Assembly (NCBI RefSeq): GCF_040361275.1
Contig: NZ_APNH01000001.1
Span: 310,001-374,000 of the forward strand
Source of the DNA: Salinisphaera sp. T31B1
GTDB lineage: Bacteria > Pseudomonadota > Gammaproteobacteria > Nevskiales > Salinisphaeraceae
Direction of reading: 5' to 3'
DNA: 64,000 nucleotides
The notes below the pieces were generated by a model. That model ran no database searches and was not told the DNA's origin. It worked only from the letters and a program-made list of their open reading frames with translations. Both the position numbers and the translations under genes were made by a program. Positions 8,869 through 17,333 of this stretch are shown one piece after another (position 1 is the first letter of the stretch; each line of letters starts with the position of its first letter).

Positions 8869-9630
8869 ATGCTCGCACTCGAACGCCAGCAGCAGATCCT
8901 GGATTCTCTTTACCGAGAGAAACGTCTTTATGTATCGGCGTTAAGCAAACGGTTCAACGTCACGCCCGAGACCGTGCGTCGCGACTTGGAAAAGCTGGAG
9001 CAACGCGGTTTTCTACAGCGCACTTACGGCGGGGCGGTCATTGATCGCAAGAACAGCCAAGAGCTCCCCTACAAGGAGCGACAGACAATCAACCAGTCGC
9101 TGAAACAGACCATCGCGAGCCTGGCGGTCCAATGCATTGGCGATGGCGACCACATCATGCTGGATGCCACCTCGACGGCATACGAACTGTTGGCTGCGAC
9201 GCATCACTTCAACAATTTGACGATCACCACCAACTCAGCGCGGATCGCTGCCGAGTGTGCAGATTCGCCTCACAATATCGTGACGCTCGGCGGCGAACTG
9301 CGTAAACGCTCGATGTCGTACACCGGTTCGCTGACCGAAGAATACGCACGTCATTTCAATGGAGACATCTGCTTTTTCAGCTGTCGCGGCATTCACCCAT
9401 CGCGTGGCATTACCGAGGCAACGCTGAGCGAGGCGCGGGTAAAGCGCGCCATGCTGGAGCAATGCGACCGTCGGATATTACTGGTCGACCATACGAAATT
9501 CGACAAGACCACTTTCGTGAACCTTTGCGATTTCAATCAACTGGATGTGATCGTCACCGACAAGCCGCTCTCTGCCGAATGGGAGGATAAGCTGGCGGGC
9601 CTGGGAATCAGGCTGATCGCGGGTTCTTGA
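8869..9630 (+). CDS. DeoR/GlpR-family transcriptional regulator
   Basis: A 253-residue repressor. The N-terminal winged helix has the family signature in RLYVSALSKRFNVTPETVR and RRDLEKLEQRGFLQRTYGGAV (residues 20-60). The C-terminal DeoR sensor domain shows the phosphosugar-binding features MLDATSTAYELL, TTNSARIA, TLGGELRK and LLVDHTKFDKT. Length matches the family (about 252). It is divergent from the PfkB kinase with 96 bases between start codons, so it probably controls the kinase and the adjacent MFS/SDR and aldolase units. The inducer is likely the phosphorylated sugar made by the kinase, as is usual in the family. Confidence 0.95.
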   Translation: MLALERQQQILDSLYREKRLYVSALSKRFNVTPETVRRDLEKLEQRGFLQRTYGGAVIDRKNSQELPYKERQTINQSLKQTIASLAVQCIGDGDHIMLDATSTAYELLAATHHFNNLTITTNSARIAAECADSPHNIVTLGGELRKRSMSYTGSLTEEYARHFNGDICFFSCRGIHPSRGITEATLSEARVKRAMLEQCDRRILLVDHTKFDKTTFVNLCDFNQLDVIVTDKPLSAEWEDKLAGLGIRLIAGS

Positions 9631-9631
9631 T

Positions 9632-9674
9632 CGGTAGCGCGCAAGATGCGGAACGACCCGGGCATGCGCTACCG
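9632..9674. terminator. Possible terminator hairpin between DeoR and DUF945 genes
   Basis: CGGTAGCGC (9632-9640) and GCGCTACCG (9666-9674) are a perfect 9-base inverted repeat lying between two convergent genes, with no T-tract. Position suggests a bidirectional transcription stop. This is a weak call. Confidence 0.35.
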
Positions 9675-9683
9675 GCTGTGCTC

Positions 9684-11093
9684 CTATAAGCGCGCCCGGG
9701 CGGTCTCGAACTGGTCGACCAGACTCTGCCAGCCGATCTGATTGCGGCCATTCAGACGAAGACGGCCGGCCTCGATGGTCAGCGCCAGGCGATAGACCGT
9801 CTCGTCCGGTCGGCGCTCGATCAAACCCTGGCCGACGAGTTCCCCCAGGGCGCGGTCAATATCCGTCTCTTCGATGTCGTAGGGCGAGCGGCCGTTGGCG
9901 AGCATCACCTGAACGGCCAGGTCCCGTGCGATGGCCACCGGTAGCGATACCGCCAGATCCACGTTCAACTGGGACACGGCGTCGGCCAGCAGACGCACGG
10001 GGCGCAGGGTTTCAGGTGCGACGATACGCATATGCGCGTCGATCACCCCGCGCTCGGTGACCACATTCAGCCGCTGGATATCGAGCGCTGCGCGATTGGC
10101 CAGCACGCCAGGCAACCACTGACGATACAGCCGCGCTCGGACCTCCGGCACGATCAGGCCACGAGCGTCGTACAGATTACCGAGCGCCTCGCCCAGGCTC
10201 TGGACGGCCATCGGATCGATATGCTTCAGATCAGCCTGCACGGCGACCGGCCCGCCGCGCAGGTCATCGACAACCCAGCTTTCCGCATGCAGCTCAGCAT
10301 GACCGCTCAGGCCGGAGCCTGGCCGCGCGTCGGCGGCCATCGGCTGCCAGCGCATGCGCAGATCGCGTATCTGGCCGGCGCTGCCCATACCGTCGGCCAG
10401 CGTCAGGGCGGCCATATTCAACCGGGTGGCCGCGGCCGTTGCAGACGTGGCCGGGGCATGATCCAGCGTCAGGTCCCGCCAGACGAACTGCGCGCCTTGC
10501 TCTGCCAGCAATCGCAGCTGCGGCGCCTTCAGGTCGACGCTCGACACGCCGCCGGTCATCGACTGGGCGATGTTCCCCGTCACGGCATCGAGATCGAGAT
10601 GCGCCTGACGCTGGCGACGAGAGATTTCAGTGCGGGTGCCGGCCATTTTGAGCGCGGTGCGAGCCTGGCCATCGAAACCCACGCGCGTGATCAGCCCCAC
10701 GGGCGGCAATTCAGGCTCGAAGACTCGCCGCGGCCAGAGCGTGGACAGATCGAGCCGGGTTTCGACTACGCCCAGGCTGGGGGTCAGCCCATGGCCCGGC
10801 TCGATCGGCGCGTTGAAGGCAATGGGCCCGTGATGAATACGACTGGTCAGCGTCACGCTCGGACACGGCGGGCCGGCGCACAAGGGCCCGGACAGGGCCA
10901 CCCGTATCGTGGCATCGGACGTGAACCAGCCGCGTGTCAGTCGCGACGAGACCACCTCCAGCAGCCCGGGACGCTGGAGACGAGCCACCGACTGGTCGAA
11001 CTCACGCGCCAGATAGAGTCCGGTGAGTGCCGGCGCACCAACCGCCAGAGCGGCCAGCACCAGCAACCCGACGATCAGCGTACGTACGATCAC
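9684..11093 (-). CDS. DUF945 (YdgA-like) envelope protein
   Basis: A 469-residue protein with one N-terminal membrane anchor or signal (MIVRTLIVGLLVLAALAVGAP). The DUF945 opening follows: LYLAREFDQSVARL, then EVVSSRLTRGWFTSDATIRV. The rest is rich in beta-like alternation with repeated statements such as GLSGHAELHAESWVVDDL and VDLAVSLPVAIARDLAVQV. The periplasmic location is inferred from the single N-terminal helix. The function of the family is unknown. The opposite strand has a 402-codon ORF here, which is a composition artefact. It stands alone between convergent and divergent genes, so context adds little. Confidence 0.8.
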   Translation of the reverse strand: MIVRTLIVGLLVLAALAVGAPALTGLYLAREFDQSVARLQRPGLLEVVSSRLTRGWFTSDATIRVALSGPLCAGPPCPSVTLTSRIHHGPIAFNAPIEPGHGLTPSLGVVETRLDLSTLWPRRVFEPELPPVGLITRVGFDGQARTALKMAGTRTEISRRQRQAHLDLDAVTGNIAQSMTGGVSSVDLKAPQLRLLAEQGAQFVWRDLTLDHAPATSATAAATRLNMAALTLADGMGSAGQIRDLRMRWQPMAADARPGSGLSGHAELHAESWVVDDLRGGPVAVQADLKHIDPMAVQSLGEALGNLYDARGLIVPEVRARLYRQWLPGVLANRAALDIQRLNVVTERGVIDAHMRIVAPETLRPVRLLADAVSQLNVDLAVSLPVAIARDLAVQVMLANGRSPYDIEETDIDRALGELVGQGLIERRPDETVYRLALTIEAGRLRLNGRNQIGWQSLVDQFETARARL

Positions 11094-11274
11094 GAGCTAG
11101 GCGAACCGTGTTGGCCGGCATCCGCCATTCGACGAGTGATCGCGCCTGCCCGCCGAAAAAAACCCACGTTCATGGCTGCTCCCACCGTGCCGCGGCCCGC
11201 CGACCACTGTGAGTTCATGATAGAGCCGGCGCCGTCATAATGCATGCTGGCACATCTTTTGTATCGCTCAATTC

Positions 11275-12996
11275 ATGCCCGATACCCAAGCGCATAATGC
11301 ATCGCCGGCCTCGCACGACGCCCTGGTCGACTGGCTGGAACCACTCTACGGCCAGGCCGGGGCCGAGCACTGTATCGACACGGCAGTCGAAGCGGCCCAC
11401 CGACACGGACTGCCGCTCGAGGCGAGCACCGATATCGATGCCTCGTTCAACGTGATGATCACCTACGGCGATATCGTGCAGCGGCCGGGAGAGGCGCCGC
11501 TGCATACGCTCGGTCGGTTCATGGCCGATCACCTGGCGCATACCATTGCCGCGGTGCATATCCTGCCGTTCTATCCGGAAAGCTCCGACGACGGGTTTTC
11601 GGTGATGGACTATCGCGCGGTCAACCGCGATCTGGGCAGTTGGGCCGACGTGACCGCGCTCGGCGCCGAACACCCGCTCATGTTCGACCTCGTGCTCAAC
11701 CACGCCTCGCGCAAGGGTCAATGGTTCGCCAACTATCTGGGCGACGTCGATCCGGGCCGCCACTATTTCATCGAGGTCGACCCGAACACCGACCTGCGCG
11801 CGGTGGTTCGGCCTCGCAGCACCCCGTTGCTGGCCGAAGTCGCCACCGCGCGCGGCACGCGGCATCTGTGGGCCACCTTTTCGGACGATCAGATCGACCT
11901 GAACTTCGCCAATCCCGAGGTGTTGTGCGAGTTCATCGATATCATCTTTGAATACGTCGCCCGTGGCGCGCGCCTGCTGCGCCTGGATGCCGTGGCCTTC
12001 CTCTGGAAGGAGCTCGGCACCGCCTGTATCCACCTGCCCCAGACCCATCGCCTGATCAAGTTCCTGCGCGCCCTGCTGAGTCGCTACGCACCGGGCGTGC
12101 TGCTGATCACCGAAACCAACGTACCGCACGCCGAGAATATCTCGTATCTGGTAGACGGCGACGAGGCCCATGTGGCCTATCAGTTCCCGCTGCCACCGCT
12201 GATCGCCGATGCGCTGATCAGCGGCAGCGCGGCCAATCTGACCGATTGGGCAGCAAGCCTGCCTGCACTGCCCGACGGCTGTCATTTTCTCAACTTCACC
12301 GCCAGCCACGACGGCATCGGCCTGCGGGCGGTCGAGACCATCCTGGACGCCGAGGCGATCCAGCGCCTGGTCGACGCCGTACGCGAGCGCGGCGGCTTCG
12401 TGTCCACACGCGCCATCGCCGACGGCACGCACAAGCCATACGAACTGAATATCTCGTACTACGATCTGTTCGGCACCGGAGAGGATTACGACAGCGACGC
12501 CCATATCGCCCGATTCATCTGCAGCCAGGCGATCGCCATGGCGTTGGCCGGCATTCCGGCGCTGTATTTCCACAGCCTGGTAGGCACTCGCAACGACCTG
12601 ACCGGGGTCGAGCAGACCGGGCGTTATCGCACTATCAACCGTCGTCGCTGGGACGTCGGCGAACTCGGCCATCGGCTGGAGGCCGACGGACATCACGCCC
12701 GCGTATTCTTTCGTCTCAAACGGCTGCTGGCCGTACGTGCACGCCAGCCGGCGTTTCACCCTGACGCCGCCCAGCAGATCATCGACCTGGGCCCGTCGCT
12801 GTTCGCCGTTCAGCGCCGAGCCGAGGGACAGACGCTGCTGGCCCTGCACAACGTCACCGCCGAACCGGTACCGGTGCCGGCCCACGTATTGCCCGAGGCC
12901 CGCGTTCGGCGCAACGTCACCGCCGGCACCGACATCGCCGGTGCTACGCGTTCGATCACGCTCGCGCCTTTCGAAGTCGCCTGGATCAGCAGCTGA
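11275..12996 (+). CDS. GH13_18 sucrose phosphorylase-family enzyme, likely glucosylglycerate phosphorylase
   Basis: A 573-residue alpha-amylase-superfamily phosphorylase. Visible blocks: HILPFYPESSDDGFSVMDY, FDLVLNHASRKGQWF, LLRLDAVAFLWKELG with the probable nucleophile Asp238, LLITETNVPHAEN with the probable acid/base Glu280, and NFTASHDGIGLRAVE. It is longer than classical sucrose phosphorylase (about 490-500), as expected for the glucosylglycerate/glucosylglycerol phosphorylase branch. The glucosylglycerate synthesis genes gpgP-gpgS lie 1.4 kb downstream, and a glycerate kinase lies 11 kb away. Glucosylglycerate, splitting to glucose-1-phosphate and glycerate, is therefore the best substrate guess. 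Glucosylglycerol is the main alternative. Confidence 0.88.
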   Translation: MPDTQAHNASPASHDALVDWLEPLYGQAGAEHCIDTAVEAAHRHGLPLEASTDIDASFNVMITYGDIVQRPGEAPLHTLGRFMADHLAHTIAAVHILPFYPESSDDGFSVMDYRAVNRDLGSWADVTALGAEHPLMFDLVLNHASRKGQWFANYLGDVDPGRHYFIEVDPNTDLRAVVRPRSTPLLAEVATARGTRHLWATFSDDQIDLNFANPEVLCEFIDIIFEYVARGARLLRLDAVAFLWKELGTACIHLPQTHRLIKFLRALLSRYAPGVLLITETNVPHAENISYLVDGDEAHVAYQFPLPPLIADALISGSAANLTDWAASLPALPDGCHFLNFTASHDGIGLRAVETILDAEAIQRLVDAVRERGGFVSTRAIADGTHKPYELNISYYDLFGTGEDYDSDAHIARFICSQAIAMALAGIPALYFHSLVGTRNDLTGVEQTGRYRTINRRRWDVGELGHRLEADGHHARVFFRLKRLLAVRARQPAFHPDAAQQIIDLGPSLFAVQRRAEGQTLLALHNVTAEPVPVPAHVLPEARVRRNVTAGTDIAGATRSITLAPFEVAWISS

Positions 12997-13015
12997 GCCG
13001 GCCGCCGAGCGCGGG

Positions 13016-14254
13016 TCAGGCCGGTTTAGAGAGTGTCTTGTATACCCCGTTGACGACCTGATTTCGCCCGCCGCGCTTGGCCTCGAACAGCAGCCGATCG
13101 GCGGTGGCCAACACCGCGGAGAGCGAATCGTCGGGTTCCGGCGCGCTGACGTAGCACATGCCGATGCTCACGGTCAGCCAGGCAGACGCGGCCGCACGCT
13201 TGTGGGGGATATGCAATGCCTGGATCGCCGAACGCAGGTTATCGGCATGCTCGGCTAGGCGGGCGGGATCGTTGTCGATCCACAGAACGGTGAACTCCTC
13301 GCCGCCATAGCGCCCGCAGACATCCAGCGGCCGTCGCGCGTACGACTCGATCATCTGGGCCACCTCGCGCAGCGAACGATCGCCCACGGGGTGCCCGTAG
13401 GCATTGTTGTAAGAGCCGAATTCGTCGATATCGATCATCGCCAGACCGTAGCCGACGCCTTCTCGAACGGCATGGGCATGGCCGACCGTCAGCGCACTCT
13501 CCAGCGCGGTGCGATTGAACAGGCCGGTCAGCCCGTCGCGACGGGAGACGAGCTGCAGCAGGCGCCGATCCAGCCACGAGCCGCGCAGAAAATGCTCGGA
13601 CGCGTACTGGATATAACCGGCCAGCAGCGCGAGCGTGCCGGCCGCGGCCATATGATAATAGGCCGGTCGCTGCGGCTGGACGAGCAGGGTTTCGGCCAGC
13701 AGCACGCCGACCGCCAGAGCGGCGCCGGTGGGAATCATCACCCAGGCACGGATACGCCCGAGCGCGACCAGTCCGATAAAGCTCACGCTGATGAACTCGA
13801 TCGGAAAATCCACGCCGTGCCGGTTGAGCAACACGCGCGTGGCGATCAGACCCAGGCTGATACACACGAACTGGCCGGCCATCACCAGTTCGGTGGCCTG
13901 TGCCAACGGACGCCACCAGCACCAGGCGAGCGCCCCGAGCAGCACCGGGATCATGCCGACATATTGAACCAGCCGAACCGCGGTCATCGCGTCGGTGGGC
14001 AGATTGAACAGCAACCGATCGAGTACGGGAGCAATCAATAGGGTCAGGGCGCCGATTGCGAGCAGCGCCATGCGATTGTTGCGCGCGCTGCGGTTCAGAT
14101 AGCGCACGAATTCGCGCTCCAGCGCCGGCTCGAAGCGCAGCCAGCCAAAGCCCCGATCCAGCTGACGCCGGATCGCACCGATCATCCACGGCGCGCCGCG
14201 CACGTTGTCGATACGCTCGACGGGGTCGATCGCATGATCGCGAACTCTCGGCAT
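13016..14254 (-). CDS. Membrane diguanylate cyclase (GGDEF) with allosteric I-site
   Basis: A 412-residue protein. Residues about 60-235 hold six or so membrane helices, and residues about 240-400 form a GGDEF domain with RDGLTGLFNRTALE, MIDIDEFGSYNNAYGHPVGD and the active-site RYGGEEF. An RxxD motif (RPLD) sits five residues before GGEEF, the standard product-inhibition I-site. It would make cyclic di-GMP from GTP at the inner membrane. The sensory N terminus is not a named domain I recognise. It ends convergently with the GH13_18 gene. The start at 14254 could also be the internal ATG at residue 24. Confidence 0.92.
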   Translation of the reverse strand: MPRVRDHAIDPVERIDNVRGAPWMIGAIRRQLDRGFGWLRFEPALEREFVRYLNRSARNNRMALLAIGALTLLIAPVLDRLLFNLPTDAMTAVRLVQYVGMIPVLLGALAWCWWRPLAQATELVMAGQFVCISLGLIATRVLLNRHGVDFPIEFISVSFIGLVALGRIRAWVMIPTGAALAVGVLLAETLLVQPQRPAYYHMAAAGTLALLAGYIQYASEHFLRGSWLDRRLLQLVSRRDGLTGLFNRTALESALTVGHAHAVREGVGYGLAMIDIDEFGSYNNAYGHPVGDRSLREVAQMIESYARRPLDVCGRYGGEEFTVLWIDNDPARLAEHADNLRSAIQALHIPHKRAAASAWLTVSIGMCYVSAPEPDDSLSAVLATADRLLFEAKRGGRNQVVNGVYKTLSKPA

Positions 14255-14426
14255 ACGGTAGACGGATCGGCCGGGTGAAAGGCACGCTTGATAGCACGTC
14301 CGCCGTACCGCTGCCTGAACACACCCTCCAGGTCCTTTTACAACAGTGGCCTAGCCACGACCAGACCGCCCGGTTCCGCGCACGCGACGTATGCCCTGCG
14401 TTCAGGCTTACCGCCGCGTTCGGCGC

Positions 14427-15659
14427 TCAGCGTTGGCCGGCGCAAGCCTCGGCGTGGTCGGCCTCGACCGCGGCATGGAAATCGTCGAGAAATTCCGGGA
14501 ACGCGGCGCGCACCCGGTTCCAGGTCGGCATGAAGGGCACTTCCATGGGATTGGCCAGATATTGCTCGCCGGCCTTGATGATCGCCTCGACGAACACCTC
14601 GACGGTCTTTTCCTCCTTGTGGCGGTCGTAGTCCAGGCCGTTGATCTGGGCATCGAAATAAAACCGTTCGACGCTGTCGAGCGCGTTGCGCAGATAGACC
14701 GCCTTGATCGTGCGTATCGTTTCGGGGGTAAGCACGACACCGTAGGTGGCCAGCTTGCGATACAAGGCCTTGGCGATATCGCTGCTCATCTTGGCCAGCC
14801 CCGCGTCGGCCTCGTGATCGGAGACCGGCTGGTGCTTGTGATCGTAGTAGTCGGCGATATCGACCTGGCAGATCGCGTTCGGCGTGTAGTTGCGATGCAC
14901 CTCGGCCAGGATGCCGACCTCCAGGCCCCAGTCGCTCGGGATCCGGATGGCTTCGGCCACGCTTGCGCTCATCGCACATTCGCCGGACAGCGGGTAGCGG
15001 AAGCTGTCCATATAGCGCAGGTACTCCATATCCCCGACCACGGTCATCAGCGCCCGCAGCAACGGGGTGACGAACAGCCGCACGACCCGCCCGTTGATAT
15101 GGCCCCCGGCCACGCGGGCGTAGTAGCCCTTGGCGAACTTGTAGGTAAAGTTCGGATGCACCATCGGATAGAACAGCCGCGCCAGCAGGTCACGATCGTA
15201 GGTCTTGATATCGCAGTCGTGCATGGCCATGACCCGGCCCGTGCCCGAGGCCAGGAAATAGCCCATGCAGTTCCACACATTGGCGCCCTTGCCGGGCCGC
15301 TCCGGCGCCAGGCCTTCGGCATCGAGCCGGTCGTAGAGGCCCTGCAGGCGCGGCCCGTCGTTCCAGAGCAGGCGATGCGGCTGGCCCAGGCGTTCGAAAA
15401 ACGCGTGGGCGTGGGCGAACTGGTCGGCGTTGGCGGCATCCAGACCGATGATGATCTCGGCCAGATAATCGACCCGCGACAGCTCGTCGACGATCGCCGG
15501 CAACGCATCGCCTTCCAGCTCCGAATACAGACACGGCAGGATCAGCGACATGGGCCGCCGTCTGGAAAATCGCCGCAGTTCGGCCTCGAGCGCATCGATC
15601 GGACGGCTGCCCAGCCGATGCAAGGTGGTGATCAGCCCGTTCTGGTGAAAGTCAGCCAT
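14427..15659 (-). CDS. gpgS: Glucosyl-3-phosphoglycerate synthase (GT81)
   Basis: A 410-residue retaining glycosyltransferase that joins glucose from a nucleotide-glucose donor to 3-phosphoglycerate. Family features: SLILPCLYSELEGDALPAIV near the N terminus (nucleotide-sugar pocket), PGKGANVWNCMGYFLASG, and the metal-binding MAMHDCDIKTYDRDLL. Later blocks KFAKGYYARV and VCQVDIADYYDHKHQ-like (ICQVDIADYYDHKHQ) fit GpgS/MpgS. Length fits GpgS of non-actinobacterial type (about 400). Its start overlaps the end of gpgP by 8 bases, so the two are coupled. Product glucosyl-3-phosphoglycerate is the substrate of the phosphatase upstream, giving glucosylglycerate, a compatible solute. Confidence 0.93.
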   Translation of the reverse strand: MADFHQNGLITTLHRLGSRPIDALEAELRRFSRRRPMSLILPCLYSELEGDALPAIVDELSRVDYLAEIIIGLDAANADQFAHAHAFFERLGQPHRLLWNDGPRLQGLYDRLDAEGLAPERPGKGANVWNCMGYFLASGTGRVMAMHDCDIKTYDRDLLARLFYPMVHPNFTYKFAKGYYARVAGGHINGRVVRLFVTPLLRALMTVVGDMEYLRYMDSFRYPLSGECAMSASVAEAIRIPSDWGLEVGILAEVHRNYTPNAICQVDIADYYDHKHQPVSDHEADAGLAKMSSDIAKALYRKLATYGVVLTPETIRTIKAVYLRNALDSVERFYFDAQINGLDYDRHKEEKTVEVFVEAIIKAGEQYLANPMEVPFMPTWNRVRAAFPEFLDDFHAAVEADHAEACAGQR

Positions 15660-16515
15660 GTACGTCCTCTGGTAGTTCTTCGCCCTCGATCAGCGCATCG
15701 ATGGCCGCGGCCCAGCCGGCCGGACCGATACCCGGTGCATGCCGAATGGGTCCGCCGGCCGGTGCGTAGTAGCTGCCATCGGGGCGGGCCACCCAGTAGC
15801 CGATATCGGCGGCGGCCAGCATGTCGGCATCGTTGCCGCTGTCTCCCAACGCTATAGCAAGAATCGAGCCGTGAACGGCGGCATAGCGGGCACGCAGCCA
15901 CGCCAGCGCGCCGCCCTTGTCGGCATGGCCCAGCACGTGGACGAAGCGACCGCCGACGCGGACCGCATAACCCGCTTCGGCGACCCGTGCCGTGAAATGA
16001 TCGAGCGCGTCGGCACTGTCCTGCCATAACAACGGCTCGGAGGCTTCGCGCCTGCGCGCGCGCTCGGCGGCGGCCGCGTCGAGGCCGGTGGCCCGGGCAA
16101 CCGCCGCGGTATCCATGTCGCCGAAGCCGGTGAACCGAAACCCGTATGCGGCGCGCAACCGCCGGGCCAGCGCGCGTAGTTCGTCATGCCCGGCCCCGAG
16201 GGTCGTGAGCTCGACCGGCGTGCGGGCGTCGCACACCGCGCCGTCGAAATATCCTTCGGGCACGGCGACCGCGCCGCCGTTCTCCACGGCGAACGGGTGG
16301 CCGTTATCCAAAGCGATACGCAGCGCGGCGACTTCGGCGGCCGTCTTGCTCGTCACCAGACAGACCGGCACGTTGCGCCGGCCCAGCTCGGCCAGGGCAG
16401 GCGCCGCGGCGCCCCATCCGTAGTCGTGATGATCGAGCAGCGTCGCATCCAGATCCGTGAAGATCACGCGTCGACGGTGGTGGCCGACGGTCTGTGCTGG
16501 CTTGGTGCGATTCAT
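15652..16515 (-). CDS. gpgP: Glucosyl/mannosyl-3-phosphoglycerate phosphatase (HAD superfamily, Cof/MPGP type)
   Basis: A 287-residue HAD phosphatase. Motif I is IFTDLDATLLDHHDYGW with nucleophile Asp, followed by LVTSKTAAEV (motif II Thr-Ser) and FAVENGGAVAVPEGYF. These last two blocks are typical of mannosyl-3-phosphoglycerate phosphatase. Motif IV is ALGDSGNDADML. The ATG at 16515 is chosen over an upstream start since GGGGGAGCC precedes it. The frame overlaps gpgS by 8 bases. It removes the phosphate from glucosyl-3-phosphoglycerate to give glucosylglycerate. The family does not strictly separate gluco from manno substrates; the neighbouring GpgS favours glucosyl. Confidence 0.9.
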   Translation of the reverse strand: MNRTKPAQTVGHHRRRVIFTDLDATLLDHHDYGWGAAAPALAELGRRNVPVCLVTSKTAAEVAALRIALDNGHPFAVENGGAVAVPEGYFDGAVCDARTPVELTTLGAGHDELRALARRLRAAYGFRFTGFGDMDTAAVARATGLDAAAAERARRREASEPLLWQDSADALDHFTARVAEAGYAVRVGGRFVHVLGHADKGGALAWLRARYAAVHGSILAIALGDSGNDADMLAAADIGYWVARPDGSYYAPAGGPIRHAPGIGPAGWAAAIDALIEGEELPEDVHG

Positions 16516-16652
16516 GGTTGGCTCCCCCGGCCTTGACACCCAGTCTAGACCAGCCCGTCGTGGACCGGCGCATCGCCGATCACGTTCGTAATCGTTATCA
16601 CGTTGGCATGCGTTATTGATTAAGATAGCGACAAATGCAGCCGGACCGGTCC

Positions 16653-17333
16653 ATGCGAATACTTGTCATCGAAGACAACGAAGACCTCGCCGCCAACATC
16701 ATCGAATTCCTGTCGGCCAAGGGGCATGTCATGGACAACGCCACCGACGGCGTGACCGGGCTGCATCTGGCCGTGGTCAACGACTACGATGCCATCGTGC
16801 TCGATCTGATGCTGCCGGGCATCGACGGCCTGGACGTCTGCGCCCGGCTGCGCGGCGAAGCCGACAAGCAGACGCCGATCCTGATGCTCACCGCGCGTGA
16901 CACGATCGACGACAAGCTCGCCGGGTTCTCCTCGGGAGCCGACGATTATCTGATCAAGCCCTTCTCGCTGCTGGAACTCGACGCGCGCCTGGACGCCCTG
17001 GGCAGCCGCGGTCCGCGACGCAGCCAGCACGTGCTCAAGGTCTCGGATCTGGCCCTGAACCTGGATACCTGGCAGGCCGAGCGGGCCGGCACCCGTATCT
17101 CGCTCACACCGACTGCGTTGCGCCTGCTCGACGTGCTGATGCGCGCCTCGCCCAGGCTGGTGCGTCGTGCCGAGCTGGAAGCCGCCATCTGGGGCGATCA
17201 CCCACCGGATTCGGAAGCGCTGCGCACACATATTCACGCCCTGCGTTCGGCAATCGACAAGCCGTTCGATGCGGCGCTGCTACAGACCGTACCGACCATG
17301 GGTTATCGCCTGATCGACCCGAATGCCGGCTAG
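16653..17333 (+). CDS. OmpR/PhoB-type response regulator
   Basis: A 226-residue two-domain regulator. The receiver domain begins MRILVIEDNEDLAANI with the acidic pair. The phospho-acceptor lies in IVLDLMLPGIDGLDV (about Asp51), and the conserved Lys in DDYLIKPFSLLE. The C-terminal winged helix (residues about 125-225) ends TVPTMGYRLIDP, as in OmpR-type effectors. The ATG at 16653 fits the family start. The longer frame from 16635 adds six residues. The stop overlaps the histidine kinase start by 11 bases. The upstream intergenic region (16516-16652) is AT-rich near 16585-16630 and probably carries the promoter. The target genes may include the downstream glycosyltransferases (inference). Confidence 0.93.
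   Translation: MRILVIEDNEDLAANIIEFLSAKGHVMDNATDGVTGLHLAVVNDYDAIVLDLMLPGIDGLDVCARLRGEADKQTPILMLTARDTIDDKLAGFSSGADDYLIKPFSLLELDARLDALGSRGPRRSQHVLKVSDLALNLDTWQAERAGTRISLTPTALRLLDVLMRASPRLVRRAELEAAIWGDHPPDSEALRTHIHALRSAIDKPFDAALLQTVPTMGYRLIDPNAG

Noticed and set aside
11215-12885. 556-codon ORF antisense to the GH13_18 gene
   Set aside because: The other strand encodes clear catalytic blocks; this one has no domain and reflects GC-rich codon bias. The same holds for long antisense ORFs at 3528-4745, 14391-15857, 17104-18702, 33674-34855, 34681-36291, 54767-56272 and 61957-63402.
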